Source: Levilactobacillus spicheri DSM 15429 (lineage in GTDB: Bacteria; Bacillota; Bacilli; Lactobacillales; Lactobacillaceae). Taken from it: a DNA stretch of 64,000 nt. Each line of letters opens with the position of its first letter. Within the stretch, counting starts at the first letter, position 1. The notes under the pieces are model-generated. The model was not told the DNA's origin. It did not search any database and saw nothing but the letters and a program-made list of their open reading frames with translations. Shown here one piece after another: positions 29,304 through 41,333 of the stretch. Position numbers and translations under genes: made by a program. The stretch is from positions 124,001 through 188,000 of the forward strand of contig NZ_AZFC01000035.1 of NCBI RefSeq assembly GCF_001435095.1, read 5' to 3'.

Positions 29304-29960
29304 ATGACAGTCATTCTATTCATCTACGGCAGCTGCTGGGGGTCCTTTCTCATGGCGGCCGCCGACCGGTACCGGACCGACCAATCGCTTCTCTTTCCAG
29401 CTTCCCACTGTGCCACCTGTCAGACGCCCCTGCCCCCCTGGCAGCTGGTGCCGGTCCTCAGTTACCTGTGTCTGCGCGGCCGGTGTCTGACCTGCCACAC
29501 CTCGATTCCACCGGTCACGCTCGCCATGGAAGTCGGCGTGGGGCTCCTGGCCACGCACGTCTACGACTGGCCCAGCGGCCTCACCTACCTCGAATTAACG
29601 CTCTGGTTGCTGGCAGCGTTGTGCGACCACACCACCCAGACCTTCCCCGGTTGGATCAGCCTGGTGAGTCTGCTCTTGACCAGCTGGGGACATTCGATGC
29701 TGCTCGTGCTCCTCATCAGTTCCTTGTTACTCGTGGTCCGCTGGTGTTGGCCCCGCTGGCCCCGCCCCCTCATCGGCGACGGTGACCTGGAGGTGATGTT
29801 GTGTTACGGACTCGGTCACTCACTGACCGCCAGCGCCACTTGGTTATTGACGGCTTGCACCGGGGCACTCCTCCTCACCCGGCATTCGGCGTTGCCCGGC
29901 CGCATCGCGTTTATCCCCTACCTCACGGCCAGTGCTGTCTGGTGGTGGCTGTGGCCCTAG
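29304..29960 (+). CDS. comC: Prepilin peptidase, A24 family (ComC-like)
   Basis: Aspartic peptidase that cleaves type-4-prepilin-like leader peptides of competence pseudopilins at the inner membrane; many homologues also N-methylate. 218 residues with several hydrophobic spans. Visible: the N-terminal GSCWGSFLMAAADRY, the zinc-type CATC/CLTC pair (about residues 36-39 and 59-62), the first catalytic Asp in AALCDHTTQTFPGW and the second in the GxGD motif IGDGDLEVML. All key residues are present, so it is probably active. It is the only plus-strand gene between rpoB and rpsI, lying back to back with rpsL. Its substrates (ComG proteins) are outside the window. Confidence 0.92.
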   Translation: MTVILFIYGSCWGSFLMAAADRYRTDQSLLFPASHCATCQTPLPPWQLVPVLSYLCLRGRCLTCHTSIPPVTLAMEVGVGLLATHVYDWPSGLTYLELTLWLLAALCDHTTQTFPGWISLVSLLLTSWGHSMLLVLLISSLLLVVRWCWPRWPRPLIGDGDLEVMLCYGLGHSLTASATWLLTACTGALLLTRHSALPGRIAFIPYLTASAVWWWLWP

Positions 29961-29991
29961 CACACGTAGCATTGACGTTTTGGGACCATGC

Positions 29992-30029
29992 AAAAAACAG
30001 GTCCGCCCCGCAAGGCGAACCTGTTTTTG
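29992..30029. terminator. Bidirectional terminator between comC and rpoC
   Basis: AAAAACAGGT(C/T)CGCC...GGCG-ACCTGTTTTT symmetrical hairpin with T-runs on both strands between two convergent genes. Confidence 0.92.
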
Positions 30030-30052
30030 TGTGCTCAAGTCAATGACTGGCT

Positions 30053-33000
30053 TTAAGCTTGGGAGTCTTCTTGCATCTGCTTTTCGAGGTCGCTGATTGA
30101 GTAAACGCCCTCGGTCGAAGCACTGCCGACTTCCTTTGGTTTGATTTGCCGGTAATCTGGCATCCCAGTTCCGGCAGGAATAATCTTCCCGATGATAACA
30201 TTTTCCTTCAGACCAACTAACGGGTCGTTCTTGCCGCGGATAGCCGCGTCGGTCAGAACCCGTGTCGTTTCTTGGAAGGAAGCGGCGGATAAGAAACTGT
30301 TGGTTTCCAAAGCCGCCTTGGTAATCCCGAGGATCACCGGACGGGCCGTCGCAGCGATGCCACCAGAAATCAACGTCTGGTAGTTAGCACGGCGGAAGTC
30401 TTGGATGTCCATCAAGGTTCCTGGCAAGACGTCCGTGTCACCTGGGTCCATGATCCGGACCTTCCGTAACATCTGACGAACCATGATTTCCACGTGCTTA
30501 TCACTGATGGCCACACCTTGCATCCGGTAAACCCGTTGAACTTCACCTAAAATGTAGGTTTCAGTCGACAGGACATCCCGCACCCGCAAGAGTTCCTTTG
30601 GATCCACAGACCCGTAGTTCAACGCAGCCCCACGGTGAATGAAGTCCCCTTCGGTAACCCGCATCCGAGCCGTGATTGGCAACGTGTAGCTCCGCGTATC
30701 AGCTTCACCCTTAATGGTGATTTCCTTGGTCCGTTCGGCTGGGTTTTCCTCAATAGATTCCACAGTCCCCGTAACTTCAGTAATCTCCGCTTTACCTTTA
30801 GGGTTCCGAGATTCAAATAATTCTTGAACCCGGGGAAGCCCTTGGGTGATATCTTCGTTCCCGGCAACACCACCGGTATGGAAGTTCCGCATGGTCAGCT
30901 GCGTCCCTGGTTCACCGATTGATTGAGCGGCAACCGTTCCGACAGCTTCCCCAACTTCAACTTCGTCCCCAGTCGCCATGTTTCGACCGTAACAGTGTTC
31001 GCAAACCCCGTGTTCCGTGTTGCAAGTGAAGGCCGACCGAATGGTGACTTCTTGAACACCTGCATCCACGATCTTTTGAGCCGTGTCTTCCACGATCATC
31101 TGGTTCCGTGGCACGATGACTTCACCGGTCTTTGGATCCATGACCGACTTTTGCGTGTAACGACCCAGAATCCGGTCGTACAGCGGTTCGATCATTTCGT
31201 TCCCGTCCGTGATGGCCCGAATCTTCAGGCCACGGTCGGTCCCACAATCCTTTTCCCGAATGATAACGTCTTGCGCAACATCGACCAACCGCCGCGTCAG
31301 GTAACCTGAGTTGGCAGTCTTCAGGGCCGTATCGGTCATCCCTTTACGAGCACCGTGGGTCGAAATGAACATTTCCATCACAGTCAGCCCTTCACGGAAG
31401 TTAGACGTGATCGGCAGTTCCATGATTTCACCGTTAGGAGCGGCCATCAGACCACGCATCCCGGCTAATTGCGTAAAGTTAGAAATGTTCCCCCGGGCAC
31501 CAGAATCACTCATCATAAAGATTGGGTTCTGTTGCTCGAAACTGTGAATCAAGGCGTTTTGAATGTCGTCCTTGGCATCGTTCCAGATACCAATGACCCG
31601 TTCGTAACGTTCGTGGTCGGTAATCAACCCACGCCGGAATTGCTTCGTCACCGTCTTGACCTTCTTGTGGGCCTCATCGATGATCACTGGCTTTTCCTTC
31701 AGGTCGGTGATGTCAGAAATTCCGACCGTCAACCCAGACTTGGTGGATTCGTCATACCCTAAGTCCTTGATCCGGTCCAACAGCTTGGACGTTGCCGTCA
31801 CCTTGTACTGTTGGTAGACCGCCGCAATGATGTCAGACAGGAAGCCCTTCTTGAAAGGCCCAATCAAATCGGCATTTTGCAGGTAGTCATGAATATCTTC
31901 ACCGGGTTCCAGGAAGTACTTGTCCGGGACGTACCCGTTCAAGTTCGTGCTGGTCGGTTCGTTCAAGTATGGGAACGACTTCGGCAGGATGTTGTTGAAA
32001 ATCAACTTCCCGACGGTCGTCACCATGATCTTGTGCCGTTGTTCATCGGTAAATGGCTTGTCAGGCATGGAAGCCACTTGGACCCCGACCCGCGTGTGCC
32101 AGTGAACCAGACCGTTCCGGTAAGCCAACGTGGCTTCGTTCAGGTCCGTGAAGATCATGCCTTCACCTTCCCGACCGGATTCTTCCATGGTCAGGTAGTA
32201 GTTCCCGATAACCATATCTTGAGATGGCGCAACCACTGGTTTCCCAGAGGCTGGGGCCAAGATATGGTGAGCCGCCAACATCAGCAACCGTGCTTCGGCT
32301 TGGGCTTCGTCAGACAACGGCACGTGGATGGCCATTTGGTCCCCATCGAAATCGGCGTTGTAGGCTTCACAAGCCAGTGGGTGCAGCCGCATGGCCTTCC
32401 CACTTACCAGCACAGGTTCAAAGGCTTGAATCCCTAACCGGTGAAGCGTTGGGGCCCGGTTCAACAGAACAGGGTGTTCCTTGATGACGTCTTCCAGAAC
32501 GTTGAACACGTCGTCTTCCTCGCGGTCGATTTGGCGCTTAGCGTTCTTGATGTTGGAAGCCAATCCGCGGGCAACCAATTCCTTCATGATGAACGGCCGG
32601 AATAATTCCAGCGCCATCGGAACTGGCAGACCCATTTGGTTGAACTTCAACGAAGGGCCGACATCGATAACGGAACGACCAGAGTAGTCGACCCGCTTAC
32701 CCAGTAAGTTTTGACGGAACCGCCCTTGCTTCCCTTTCAACATGTGTGACAGGGACTTCAGTGGCCGGTTACCAGGACCAGCAACCGGACGACCCCGCCG
32801 CCCATTATCGATCAAAGCATCGACGGCTTCTTGTAACATCCGCTTTTCGTTTTGTACGATGATGCCTGGCGCATTTAAGTCAAGCAACCGCTTGAGCCGG
32901 CTGTTCCGGTTGATAACCCGTCGATACAGGTCGTTCAGGTCGGACGTTGCGAAACGTCCCCCTTCCAACTGGACCATCGGCCGCAAGTCAGGTGGAATCA

Positions 33001-33700
33001 CCGGAATCGCATCCATGACCATCCATTCCGGACGGTTACCCGATGTGACGAAGGCTTCCAAGATGTCCAAACGACGAACGGCCCGCGTCCGCTTTTGGCC
33101 AGTGGCTTCCTTCAATTCTTCCTTTAATTCCTTAACTTCTTTATCCAGGTCCACGGCCATCAATAACTTCTTGATGGCTTCGGCACCCATTTCAGCCTTG
33201 AAGGCCTTTGAGCCATACTCGGCTAACTTGTCCCGGTAATCCCGTTCGGACAGCAATTGCTTGCGTTCCAAAGCGGTATCGCCTGGATCCAAGACCACGT
33301 AGGAAGCGAAGTAGATAATTTCTTCCAACGCCCGTGGACTCATGTCGAGGACCAAGCCCATCCGACTTGGGATCCCCTTGAAGTACCAGATATGTGTCAC
33401 TGGTGCGGCCAATTCGATATGGCCCATCCGTTCCCGGCGAACCTTCGAACGGGTAACTTCGACCCCACAACGGTCACAAACGACACCCTTGTAACGGATT
33501 CGTTTGTACTTCCCACAAGCACATTCCCAGTCCTTGGTAGGACCGAAGATGCGTTCGTCGAACAGACCGTCTTTTTCTGGTTTCAGCGTCCGGTAGTTGA
33601 TGGTTTCTGGCTTTTTGACTTCACCATAGGACCAACTCCGGATCTTATCTGGTGAGGCGAGTCCGATTTGCATGCTTTCGAACTTATTGACATCGACCAA
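30053..33700 (-). CDS. rpoC: DNA-directed RNA polymerase subunit beta'
   Basis: Catalytic large subunit of RNA polymerase, 1215 residues. N-terminal zinc site CACGKYKR...CDRCGVEV (about residues 60-80), the absolutely conserved NADFDGDQM loop that holds the active-site Mg2+, the bridge helix/trigger loop region ([20 protein letters not shown]), and the second zinc site [16 protein letters not shown]. Starts at TTG: GGGAGG lies 8 nt upstream and no other start fits. 21 nt after rpoB, so co-transcribed. No truncation. Confidence 0.98.
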   Translation of the reverse strand: MVDVNKFESMQIGLASPDKIRSWSYGEVKKPETINYRTLKPEKDGLFDERIFGPTKDWECACGKYKRIRYKGVVCDRCGVEVTRSKVRRERMGHIELAAPVTHIWYFKGIPSRMGLVLDMSPRALEEIIYFASYVVLDPGDTALERKQLLSERDYRDKLAEYGSKAFKAEMGAEAIKKLLMAVDLDKEVKELKEELKEATGQKRTRAVRRLDILEAFVTSGNRPEWMVMDAIPVIPPDLRPMVQLEGGRFATSDLNDLYRRVINRNSRLKRLLDLNAPGIIVQNEKRMLQEAVDALIDNGRRGRPVAGPGNRPLKSLSHMLKGKQGRFRQNLLGKRVDYSGRSVIDVGPSLKFNQMGLPVPMALELFRPFIMKELVARGLASNIKNAKRQIDREEDDVFNVLEDVIKEHPVLLNRAPTLHRLGIQAFEPVLVSGKAMRLHPLACEAYNADFDGDQMAIHVPLSDEAQAEARLLMLAAHHILAPASGKPVVAPSQDMVIGNYYLTMEESGREGEGMIFTDLNEATLAYRNGLVHWHTRVGVQVASMPDKPFTDEQRHKIMVTTVGKLIFNNILPKSFPYLNEPTSTNLNGYVPDKYFLEPGEDIHDYLQNADLIGPFKKGFLSDIIAAVYQQYKVTATSKLLDRIKDLGYDESTKSGLTVGISDITDLKEKPVIIDEAHKKVKTVTKQFRRGLITDHERYERVIGIWNDAKDDIQNALIHSFEQQNPIFMMSDSGARGNISNFTQLAGMRGLMAAPNGEIMELPITSNFREGLTVMEMFISTHGARKGMTDTALKTANSGYLTRRLVDVAQDVIIREKDCGTDRGLKIRAITDGNEMIEPLYDRILGRYTQKSVMDPKTGEVIVPRNQMIVEDTAQKIVDAGVQEVTIRSAFTCNTEHGVCEHCYGRNMATGDEVEVGEAVGTVAAQSIGEPGTQLTMRNFHTGGVAGNEDITQGLPRVQELFESRNPKGKAEITEVTGTVESIEENPAERTKEITIKGEADTRSYTLPITARMRVTEGDFIHRGAALNYGSVDPKELLRVRDVLSTETYILGEVQRVYRMQGVAISDKHVEIMVRQMLRKVRIMDPGDTDVLPGTLMDIQDFRRANYQTLISGGIAATARPVILGITKAALETNSFLSAASFQETTRVLTDAAIRGKNDPLVGLKENVIIGKIIPAGTGMPDYRQIKPKEVGSASTEGVYSISDLEKQMQEDSQA

Positions 33701-33721
33701 AGAAGCGACCTCCCTTATGAA

Positions 33722-36700
33722 TTAATCTTGCGTATTCGGTTGACTTTCGTTATGACTGGCGGTTGGCGCCGGCTTGGCGTCCTTGGCATCCGTCGTTTGT
33801 GACTGTGCCTTACGTTGTTCTTCCTGTTGTTGGGCGTACTTGCTCAGCGCGTCAACGTTCACAACGTCATCGTCGTCATCATCCATGTCACGTAATTCGA
33901 TTTCTTCGTTGTTCCCGTTCAGAACCTTCATGTCCAGACCCAAGGATTGTAATTCCTTGACCAGCACCCGGAAGGATTCAGGAACACCCGGCTTTGGAAT
34001 CGGATCGCCCTTGACAATCGCTTCGTACGTCTTGACCCGGCCGACAACGTCATCGGACTTGTAGGTTAAGATTTCTTGCAGCGTGTAGGCTGCCCCGTAG
34101 GCTTCCAAGGCCCAAACTTCCATTTCACCAAACCGTTGGCCCCCAAATTGCGCTTTCCCACCAAGTGGTTGTTGCGTAACCAAGGAGTAAGGTCCGATGG
34201 AACGGGCGTGCATCTTGTCGTCGACCATGTGGGCCAACTTCAGGTAGTTCATGACCCCAACGGCGATTCGCTTGTCGAATGGCTCACCAGTCCGACCATC
34301 GTAAAGGACGGTCTTGGCATCGGAGGCCATGCCGGCTTCCTTAACAGCGTCCCAGATATCAGAATCTTGGGCCCCATCAAAGACCGGCGTTGCCACGTGG
34401 ATGCCCAACTTCCGAGCAGCCATCCCTAAATGCAATTCGAGCACTTGCCCGATGTTCATCCGGGAAGGCACACCCATGGGACTCAGCATGATGTCGATTG
34501 GCGTTCCGTCAGGCATGTACGGCATGTCTTCTTGAGGAACTACGACGGAGACCGTCCCTTTGTTCCCGTGACGACCGGACATCTTGTCCCCAACTTGGAT
34601 CTTCCGCTTTTGCGCGATGTAGACCCGGACCATCATGTTGACACCTGGCGAGAGTTCATCCCCGTTTTCACGGGTAAAGATCTTCACGTCCTGGATAATT
34701 CCGCCACCACCATGAGGAACCTTGAGTGACGTATCCCGAACTTCACGCGCCTTTTCACCAAAGATGGCGTGTAACAGCCGTTCTTCGGCGGACAACTCGG
34801 TCACACCCTTCGGCGTCACCTTCCCAACCAAGATGTCGCCGTCTTGAACTTCGGCACCGACACGGATAATCCCGTCTTCGTCCAAGTTCTTCAAGGCGTC
34901 TTCACCCACGTTAGGGATTTCACGCGTCATTTCTTCCGGTCCGAGCTTGGTGTCCCGGGCTTCGGATTCATACTCTTCAATATGAATGGACGTGTAAACG
35001 TCATCGCGTACCAACCGTTCGTTGATTGCGATGGCATCTTCGAAGTTGTACCCTTGCCAAGTCATGAAGGCAACCAATGGGTTTTGCCCTAAGGCTAATT
35101 CCCCATTTTCCATGGAAGGCCCATCGGCAATGACTTCGTCGTTATCGACGTGGTCGCCGACCTTTACGATTGGCCGTTGGTTGTAGTTCTTACCACCGTT
35201 TGACCGGCGGAACTTCATTAATTTGTAAGTGTCCAAGGCACCGTCGTCACGCCGAACGCGAATCTCACGCGCATCCACGTATTCAACGGTCCCATCGTGT
35301 TCACTGATCAAGGCGACCCCAGAGTCATGGGCAGCCTTGTATTCGATCCCAGTTCCGACTAATGGTGCGTGTGGGTTCAGCAATGGCACAGCTTGCCGTT
35401 GCATGTTGGCCCCCATCAGCGCCCGGTTGGAGTCATCGTTTTCCAAGAAAGGAATGCAGGCCGTGGCCACGGCAACAACTTGCTTAGGCGAAACGTCCAT
35501 GTAGTCGATGCGGTCAGCCGTGGTTTCGATGTTTTCGGACTTCGCCCGCGCCATGATGGTGTCGGTCGCAAAGGACCCGTCATCGTTCAACGGCGTGTTG
35601 GCTTGTGCGACCACGTAGTTATCTTCTTCGTCGGCCGTCAGGTAGTCGATCTTGTCGGTTACCTTGTGCGTGCCCCATGAAACCCGCCGGTAAGGCGTTT
35701 CGATGAACCCGTACTTGTTGACCCGGGCGTAACTGGACAGACTGTTGATCAGTCCAATGTTCGGGCCTTCAGGCGTTTCAATCGGGCACATCCGACCATA
35801 GTGGGTGTAGTGCACGTCCCGGACTTCATAACCGGCCCGGTCACGCGTCAACCCACCAGGTCCCAAGGCGGACAAACGACGCTTATGCGTTAATTCGCCC
35901 AATGGGTTGGTTTGGTCCATGAATTGTGACAGTTGTGATGATCCAAAGAATTCCTTGATGGAAGCAACCACTGGCCGAATGTTGATCAGTTGTTGTGGCG
36001 TCACCGTCGCAGCATCCTGAATGGACATCCGTTCCCGCACAACCCGTTCCATCCGGGATAACCCGATCCGGAATTGGTTCTGCAACAGTTCCCCAACGGA
36101 ACGAATCCGCCGGTTCCCCAAGTGGTCGATGTCATCGGTGTTCCCGATACCGATCTGCAGGTCGAAGAAGTAGTTCATCGAAGCGATGATGTCGGCTGGA
36201 CGAATGTGCTTCAACTTCAGGTCGATGTTGCCGTTTCCGATAACGGGAACTTCTTGTTCGGGGTCATCCGGTGATTGGACCTTAATGATTTGTAATTTCA
36301 GCGGTTCCGTAACAACCGCTTCGTCGGATGGTTGGAAAGTGACCATCTTGAAGTCGTCACGATCCAGGTAAGGCGCCAGGTTCTTCATGACGTCCTTGTC
36401 CACCGTCGTGCCCTTTTGAACGATGACTTCACCGGTATCCGGATCAGCCAGCGTCTCGGCCAAGGTCAGGCCCAACAGACGGGTCTTTAAGCTCAGCTTC
36501 TTGTTGGTCTTGTAACGGCCAACGGGGGCCATGTCGTAACGCTTCGGGTCAAAGAACCGCGCCGTCAACAGACTCCGTGAAGAGTCGGCCGTCTTCGGTT
36601 CACCTGGCCGCAAGCGTTCGTAGATATCCTTCAAGGATTCCTCGACCCGTGAGTCGTCGGTGTTCTTGTGGATGTCCTTTTCCAACGTCGCCATCAGGCT

Positions 36701-37345
36701 TTCGTTGTCGCCCAAGATGTCCAAGATCTCATCGTCAGAACCGAACCCTAAGGCCCGCACTAACTCGGTCATTGGAATCTTCCGCGTCCGGTCGATCCGC
36801 ACGTAGGAAATGTTCTTCGCGTCGGTTTCGAATTCCAACCAAGCACCCCGGTTAGGAATGACCGTGGCACCAAAGATGGTCCGGCCGTTCTTATCGGTAT
36901 CTTCATTGAAGTAAACCCCTGGCGAACGAACTAATTGGGAAACAATAACCCGTTCAGCCCCATTGATAATGAACGTCCCTTGGTGCGTCATTAATGGGAA
37001 GTCGCCGAAGAAGACATCTTGTGACTTGATTTCGCCCGTCTCGTGGTTCGTTAGCCGTAAGGTGACGTGCAACGGTGCTGAGTAGTTCGCGTCATGTTCC
37101 CGCGCTTCGTCCACCGTGTACTTTGGTTCTAGTAATTGATAATCAACAAACTCTAACGAAAGGTTTCCTTGAAAATCCTCGATTGGCATGATGTCATCGA
37201 ACATATCACGTAACCCTTCATCGAGGAACCAATTATAGGAATTGGTTTGAATCTCGATCAAGTTTGGTAAGTCTAAAACTTCCTTGATCCGTGAATAGCT
37301 GCGACGTGTACGGTGTTTCCCGTATTTCACTAAGTGTCCTGCCAA
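33722..37345 (-). CDS. rpoB: DNA-directed RNA polymerase subunit beta
   Basis: Beta subunit of RNA polymerase, about 1207 residues. The rifampicin-binding cluster reads [20 protein letters not shown] then [14 protein letters not shown], wild type for the common resistance positions. [20 protein letters not shown] and the C-terminal [18 protein letters not shown], where beta meets beta', are conserved. I prefer the TTG at 37345 ([17 protein letters not shown]), 8 nt after AGGAGAGG; a GTG three codons upstream lies inside that ribosome site. The tail is acidic then Gln-rich ([17 protein letters not shown]), variable in lactobacilli. First gene of rpoBC. Confidence 0.97.
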   Translation of the reverse strand: MAGHLVKYGKHRTRRSYSRIKEVLDLPNLIEIQTNSYNWFLDEGLRDMFDDIMPIEDFQGNLSLEFVDYQLLEPKYTVDEAREHDANYSAPLHVTLRLTNHETGEIKSQDVFFGDFPLMTHQGTFIINGAERVIVSQLVRSPGVYFNEDTDKNGRTIFGATVIPNRGAWLEFETDAKNISYVRIDRTRKIPMTELVRALGFGSDDEILDILGDNESLMATLEKDIHKNTDDSRVEESLKDIYERLRPGEPKTADSSRSLLTARFFDPKRYDMAPVGRYKTNKKLSLKTRLLGLTLAETLADPDTGEVIVQKGTTVDKDVMKNLAPYLDRDDFKMVTFQPSDEAVVTEPLKLQIIKVQSPDDPEQEVPVIGNGNIDLKLKHIRPADIIASMNYFFDLQIGIGNTDDIDHLGNRRIRSVGELLQNQFRIGLSRMERVVRERMSIQDAATVTPQQLINIRPVVASIKEFFGSSQLSQFMDQTNPLGELTHKRRLSALGPGGLTRDRAGYEVRDVHYTHYGRMCPIETPEGPNIGLINSLSSYARVNKYGFIETPYRRVSWGTHKVTDKIDYLTADEEDNYVVAQANTPLNDDGSFATDTIMARAKSENIETTADRIDYMDVSPKQVVAVATACIPFLENDDSNRALMGANMQRQAVPLLNPHAPLVGTGIEYKAAHDSGVALISEHDGTVEYVDAREIRVRRDDGALDTYKLMKFRRSNGGKNYNQRPIVKVGDHVDNDEVIADGPSMENGELALGQNPLVAFMTWQGYNFEDAIAINERLVRDDVYTSIHIEEYESEARDTKLGPEEMTREIPNVGEDALKNLDEDGIIRVGAEVQDGDILVGKVTPKGVTELSAEERLLHAIFGEKAREVRDTSLKVPHGGGGIIQDVKIFTRENGDELSPGVNMMVRVYIAQKRKIQVGDKMSGRHGNKGTVSVVVPQEDMPYMPDGTPIDIMLSPMGVPSRMNIGQVLELHLGMAARKLGIHVATPVFDGAQDSDIWDAVKEAGMASDAKTVLYDGRTGEPFDKRIAVGVMNYLKLAHMVDDKMHARSIGPYSLVTQQPLGGKAQFGGQRFGEMEVWALEAYGAAYTLQEILTYKSDDVVGRVKTYEAIVKGDPIPKPGVPESFRVLVKELQSLGLDMKVLNGNNEEIELRDMDDDDDDVVNVDALSKYAQQQEEQRKAQSQTTDAKDAKPAPTASHNESQPNTQD

Positions 37346-37369
37346 GTTGTTCACCTCTCCTATTTATTC

Positions 37370-37535
37370 TGTGACCGGCCAAACCAAATATTACATTTAG
37401 ATTACAAATGCGTTTTTTCTTGGTTTTTTGGCAAAAAAAATCCAAAAACAAATCAATATTTGCTTTTGGCTTCTTATAATGGATGGCGCCGGACAATAGA
37501 TCGGCCCTTCCAATTTCAGTTCACAGTTGCATACA
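37370..37535 (-). ncRNA. Structured 5' leader of rpoB (candidate lacto-rpoB motif)
   Basis: About 190 nt separate the promoter from rpoB. The minus strand shows short pairings CAAATA-TTGA-TTTG followed by T-rich sequence, CATTT...AAATG and CCAA...TTGG. A conserved lacto-rpoB RNA has been described upstream of rpoB in Lactobacillales. Position fits; I could not check the consensus. Confidence 0.4.
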
Positions 37536-37541
37536 AATGAT

Positions 37542-37570
37542 ATAGTACTAAAAACCATCTAACTTGTCAA
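37542..37570 (-). promoter_or_regulatory. Sigma-A promoter of rpoBC
   Basis: TTGACA, 17 nt, TACTAT on the minus strand, just after the tetR stop. Confidence 0.8.
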
Positions 37571-37580
37571 TGAATGACGC

Positions 37581-38186
37581 TTATTTTTTGACGGCAATTC
37601 CAAAAAGAATCAGGCGGAGGAGCGTCACGACCTGTTGGTGCGGGGACGCATCCGCCGGTCCTACATGGTGGAAGTTGTTAAAGAGCGGACTCAGACTGGT
37701 GAGATAGAAGTTCGCAGCCTCCTGAGCGTTCATCCCCGGCTGCAGGGTCACCACGTCCAGCGTAAAGAACGCCTGGAGCGGCTGCAGGTAATCGGCCATG
37801 AAGAGTCGGCCCAACTGCCCCTGGTTATCCGGCTGGAGGAACCGAAAGCTGCCGTGCAGAACGGTGAAGACGTCGCGCGGATGGACCTTCAACAGAACCT
37901 CCGTCATCGCGGCCAACGCCTCGACCCCGTCGGTCTGTTCGCCGGCCCGCACCTGGGCAATGACCTGTTCCATCCCGGTCTTGGCCTCCTGCCCCACTTC
38001 GTTCACAACAGCTAAGAAGATGGCCTCCTTATCACTAAAGTGATGATACAACGCTGGTTGCGTAATGCCGACCTCCCGGGCAATCTCGCGCGTCGAGGTC
38101 GCTTGGTACCCCTGCGTGAGAAAGGCCTTCCGAGCGGCCGCCAAGATCGCCGTATGCGTATGGGTCAGCTGTTCTTTTCTCTTCAT
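37581..38186 (-). CDS. TetR/AcrR family transcriptional regulator
   Basis: Probable repressor, 201 residues. The N-terminal helix-turn-helix is clear: ILAAARKAFLTQGYQATSTREIAREVGITQPALYHHFSDKEAIFLAV (broken here by no gap; about residues 13-59 carry it). The C-terminal ligand domain has no family I can name. Start ATG at 38186 has GGAAGGGA 9 nt upstream; the longer open frame is not used. It lies between clpC and rpoB, each transcribed in the same direction but with its own signals; no transporter gene is adjacent, so its target is not evident. Confidence 0.88.
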   Translation of the reverse strand: MKRKEQLTHTHTAILAAARKAFLTQGYQATSTREIAREVGITQPALYHHFSDKEAIFLAVVNEVGQEAKTGMEQVIAQVRAGEQTDGVEALAAMTEVLLKVHPRDVFTVLHGSFRFLQPDNQGQLGRLFMADYLQPLQAFFTLDVVTLQPGMNAQEAANFYLTSLSPLFNNFHHVGPADASPHQQVVTLLRLILFGIAVKK

Positions 38187-38250
38187 CCTGTCCGTTCCCT
38201 TCCTATTAAAAACTGTTGTCAGTGTACCACAGTTTGTGGGGTGACTCAAC

Positions 38251-38299
38251 GCAAAACGACGCCGCAACCCCGGTCAGCCGGGATTGCGACGTCATTTTC
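38251..38299 (-). terminator. Terminator after clpC
   Basis: GACGTCGCAATCCCGG-CTGA-CCGGGGTTGCGGCGTC followed by GTTTT on the minus strand, 20 nt past the clpC stop. Very GC-rich 16-bp stem. Confidence 0.88.
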
Positions 38300-38319
38300 A
38301 TGAGTCTTTCAAGCACTTT

Positions 38320-40803
38320 TTATTGGTTCGTAACGGGTTTCGGTGTCGCCAGGGGTTTCACGTTGATTGTGATCTTCCCCCGGGTGGCCCCAATGGTCAC
38401 CTGGTCGTGGGTCTTGACCTCACCCGACAGCATGGCCTCGCTCAACTGGTCTTCCACCTGCGTTTGCAGGGCCCGCCGGAGTGGCCGGGCACCGTACTCG
38501 GGATCATACCCATCCTTGGCAACCGCATCGATGGCGGCCGGCGTGAACTTCAACTTAATGTCTTGGTCCGCGACGCGCTTCACGATCTTTTGGGCCATTA
38601 ACTTCACGATTTGGTGAAGTTCTGGCTTCTTCAGTGCGTGGAAGATCACCGTCTCATCGATTCGGTTCAAGAACTCTGGCCGGAACGATTGCTTCAGGGT
38701 CTGCCGGATGGTATCCGCCATCGCCCGGTAATCGTTGGCCATGTCCTCGGCCCCGAACCCAACGGTCTTTTCGTCCCGCAGCTTCGTGGCTCCCAGGTTG
38801 GACGTCATGATCAGGATGGTGTTGCGGAAGTCGACCTTCCGCCCCTTCGAGTCCGTCAGGTATCCGTCGTCTAAGACCTGCAATAGGAGGTTGAAGACAT
38901 CGGGGTGCGCCTTTTCCACTTCATCAAAGAGCACCACGGAGTATGGCTTTTGCCGCACCTTTTCGGTCAGCTGACCCCCTTCGTCGTAACCGACGTACCC
39001 GGGCGCCGAACCAATCAACCGACTGGTGGAGTACTTTTCCATGTACTCGCTCATGTCGACCCGAATCATGTTGTCTTCGGAACCAAACATTGCGTTGGCG
39101 AGGGCCTTCGCTAACTCGGTCTTCCCGACCCCGGTTGGGCCCAGGAACATGAATGACCCGATCGGCCGGTTAGGATCCTTCAAACCGGAACGCGCCCGCC
39201 GAATCGCCCGTGACACCGCGGAAACGGCCTCTTCTTGGCCAATGACCCGTTGGTGCAGGATCTTTTCTAAGTTCACGAGCCGATCCGCATCGGTCTGCTT
39301 CAGCTGGGTCAACGGTACCCCGGTCCACTCGGCCACGACCTTGGCCACGTCTTCACCCGTGACGTCCGTCGTGTAGTGGTGGTCGTCCGGTTTAGCCGCT
39401 GCCTTGGCCTTGCGGGCCGCAACCTTATCGCGCAATTGGATCTCTTGGGTCCGCAGTTGGGCGGCCTTTTCGAAGTCCTGTTGCTCGATGGCGGCGTCCT
39501 TATCGGCAGCCAATTGGGCTAATTCCTTATCCTGCTTGGAAGCCGCCGTCGGCTTGTCCATCTGGTCGATGCGCACCATGGCGGACGCTTCATCCATCAG
39601 GTCGATGGCCTTATCCGGCAGGAACCGGTCACTGATGTAGCGCACGGAGAGCTTCACGGCCTGTTCCAGCGCCTCATCGGTGATGTTCACGTGATGGTGG
39701 TCCTCATACCGTGGCCGTAAGCCCTGAAGAATCTGGAGGGCTTCGTCACTCGTCGGTTCGTCCACCTGAACGGTCGCAAACCGTCGTTCGAGCGCCGCAT
39801 CGGATTCAATGTACTTTTGGTACTCGTCCAACGTGGTGGCCCCGATGGTTTGGAGTTCTCCCCGTGCCAGGGCGGGCTTCAAGATGTTCGACGCATCGAT
39901 CGCCCCTTCGGCCCCACCGGCACCGATCAAGGTGTGCAGTTCGTCGATAAAGAGGATCACGTGCCCGTCGTTGTAGATTTCTTCGATGACCTTCTTCAGC
40001 CGGTCTTCGAATTCACCCCGGTACTTGGTGCCAGCGACTAACGAGCCCATGTCGAGCATCATCAGGCGCTTCTGTTGCATGTCTTCCGGCACGTCCCCGG
40101 CAATGATCCGTTGAGCCAGGCCTTCCGCGATGGCGGTCTTCCCGACACCGGGTTCCCCGATCAAAACGGGGTTGTTCTTGGTCCGCCGACTCAAAATCTG
40201 GATGACCCGCTTGACTTCCTTATCGCGGCCCACCGTTGGATCCATCTTGCCGTCCTTCGCCGCCTGGGTCAGATCCCGGGCTAACGAATCCAGGGTCGGT
40301 GTCCCGCCTTGAGGCGCGTTGCGGCGGTTACGAGCGTCTCCGCGCCGCTTCGGCGTATCCGCGATGCCTAACTTCCGCAGAACCACTTTGCGCGCACTGT
40401 TCAAATCAACGTTTAAATTCTTCAAAATGCGGGATGACAGGATCGTCTCGTCGCTTAACAGGGCCAGTAACAGGTGCTCCGTCCCAATCTTCGTGGCGCC
40501 TAAGCGCTTGGCCTCGTCGCCCGCAATGGCCAGCATGGCCTTGGCTTTGGGCGAATATGGCAGGTAGGTGTCCTGACTCGTGTTGTCCAGGGTGCCGTAC
40601 CCCGTGAAGCGTTCGATCTCCTCCCGCACGTCGTCGTCCGTGACGGAGAACTGTTGTAAGACTTTATTGGCAATCCCGTTCTTTTCAATGGTGAGGGCCA
40701 GCAGCAGGTGTTCTGTCCCCACCGCTTGATGCTTAAAATACTTTGCCTGTTCCTGTGCTAAGACTAAAACACTCTTGGCACTTGGCGTAAATAGGTTATC
40801 CAT
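38320..40803 (-). CDS. clpC: ATP-dependent Clp protease ATP-binding subunit ClpC
   Basis: AAA+ unfoldase that feeds substrates to ClpP, 827 residues. The N domain has two repeats starting [17 protein letters not shown] and [22 protein letters not shown]-1 has Walker [10 protein letters not shown]; a UVR-like segment ([16 protein letters not shown]) lies in the middle region; AAA-2 has Walker [10 protein letters not shown] and arginine/sensor motifs. The middle domain identifies ClpC and not ClpE (which has an N-terminal zinc finger). Second gene after ctsR, 17 nt away. No mcsA/mcsB lie between, so the adaptor and arginine-kinase system of Bacillus is absent from this operon. Confidence 0.96.
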   Translation of the reverse strand: MDNLFTPSAKSVLVLAQEQAKYFKHQAVGTEHLLLALTIEKNGIANKVLQQFSVTDDDVREEIERFTGYGTLDNTSQDTYLPYSPKAKAMLAIAGDEAKRLGATKIGTEHLLLALLSDETILSSRILKNLNVDLNSARKVVLRKLGIADTPKRRGDARNRRNAPQGGTPTLDSLARDLTQAAKDGKMDPTVGRDKEVKRVIQILSRRTKNNPVLIGEPGVGKTAIAEGLAQRIIAGDVPEDMQQKRLMMLDMGSLVAGTKYRGEFEDRLKKVIEEIYNDGHVILFIDELHTLIGAGGAEGAIDASNILKPALARGELQTIGATTLDEYQKYIESDAALERRFATVQVDEPTSDEALQILQGLRPRYEDHHHVNITDEALEQAVKLSVRYISDRFLPDKAIDLMDEASAMVRIDQMDKPTAASKQDKELAQLAADKDAAIEQQDFEKAAQLRTQEIQLRDKVAARKAKAAAKPDDHHYTTDVTGEDVAKVVAEWTGVPLTQLKQTDADRLVNLEKILHQRVIGQEEAVSAVSRAIRRARSGLKDPNRPIGSFMFLGPTGVGKTELAKALANAMFGSEDNMIRVDMSEYMEKYSTSRLIGSAPGYVGYDEGGQLTEKVRQKPYSVVLFDEVEKAHPDVFNLLLQVLDDGYLTDSKGRKVDFRNTILIMTSNLGATKLRDEKTVGFGAEDMANDYRAMADTIRQTLKQSFRPEFLNRIDETVIFHALKKPELHQIVKLMAQKIVKRVADQDIKLKFTPAAIDAVAKDGYDPEYGARPLRRALQTQVEDQLSEAMLSGEVKTHDQVTIGATRGKITINVKPLATPKPVTNQ

Positions 40804-40820
40804 TGCAACTCCTCACTTTC

Positions 40821-41288
40821 TTAACTCTCGTAACGTAAATGATCCAGGATGGAAATTAACACCTGGGCGCGAATCTGCTGATCCAGGTCCCGGTCGCCGG
40901 TATTAATGGCACTCTTATCGATTGCCGCCAACATGATGTTGGCTTCCCGGCGGTTAATGGACCCCGCCTCAAACAGGCTGCGGACGATGGCCAGACCGTC
41001 GTGCCGGGTAATATGGTCGCCCACCGCCGTGACCAGCGAATCGATGAAATCAAGGTTATCCAGTAACTTCACCTTTTCGATCCGGATATAGCCACCACCG
41101 CCGCGCTTACTGCGTACCACGTAGCCGTCTTGAATCGTAAACCGCGTCTTGATGACGTAATTGATCTGCGACGGGACCACGTTGAACTGGTCGGCAATCT
41201 CCGAGCGGCGAATCTCAACCTCCTGGGAGTCAGCCAGAATCTGCTTGAGGTAAGCTTCAATAATATCCGAAATATTTTGGTTCTCCAT
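40821..41288 (-). CDS. ctsR: Transcriptional repressor CtsR
   Basis: Repressor of class III heat-shock genes (clp), 155 residues. The winged helix-turn-helix is seen in SEIADQFNVVPSQINYVIKT and the glycine-rich wing in RSKRGGGGYIRI, whose four glycines serve as the heat sensor in known CtsR. The ATG at 41288 (MENQNISDII) has AAGGGG 8 nt upstream. A CtsR box lies in its own promoter, so autorepression with clpC is expected. Confidence 0.95.
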   Translation of the reverse strand: MENQNISDIIEAYLKQILADSQEVEIRRSEIADQFNVVPSQINYVIKTRFTIQDGYVVRSKRGGGGYIRIEKVKLLDNLDFIDSLVTAVGDHITRHDGLAIVRSLFEAGSINRREANIMLAAIDKSAINTGDRDLDQQIRAQVLISILDHLRYES

Positions 41289-41313
41289 TATCGTCACCCC
41301 TTTGCGCAGTTTT

Positions 41314-41330
41314 CTTGACTAATGTTGACT
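41314..41330 (-). promoter_or_regulatory. CtsR operator upstream of ctsR-clpC
   Basis: Minus strand AGTCAAC-ATT-AGTCAAG is a direct heptamer repeat with a 3-nt spacer, matching the CtsR consensus RGTCAAA-NAN-RGTCAAA apart from the last base of each half. It overlaps the expected transcription start. Confidence 0.8.
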
Positions 41331-41333
41331 AAT

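Noticed and set aside
29304-29960. comC as a recent insertion into the rpoC-rpsL gap
   Set aside because: It is the only plus-strand gene there, but a prepilin peptidase gene at this spot is the normal order in lactobacilli and it has a shared terminator with rpoC.
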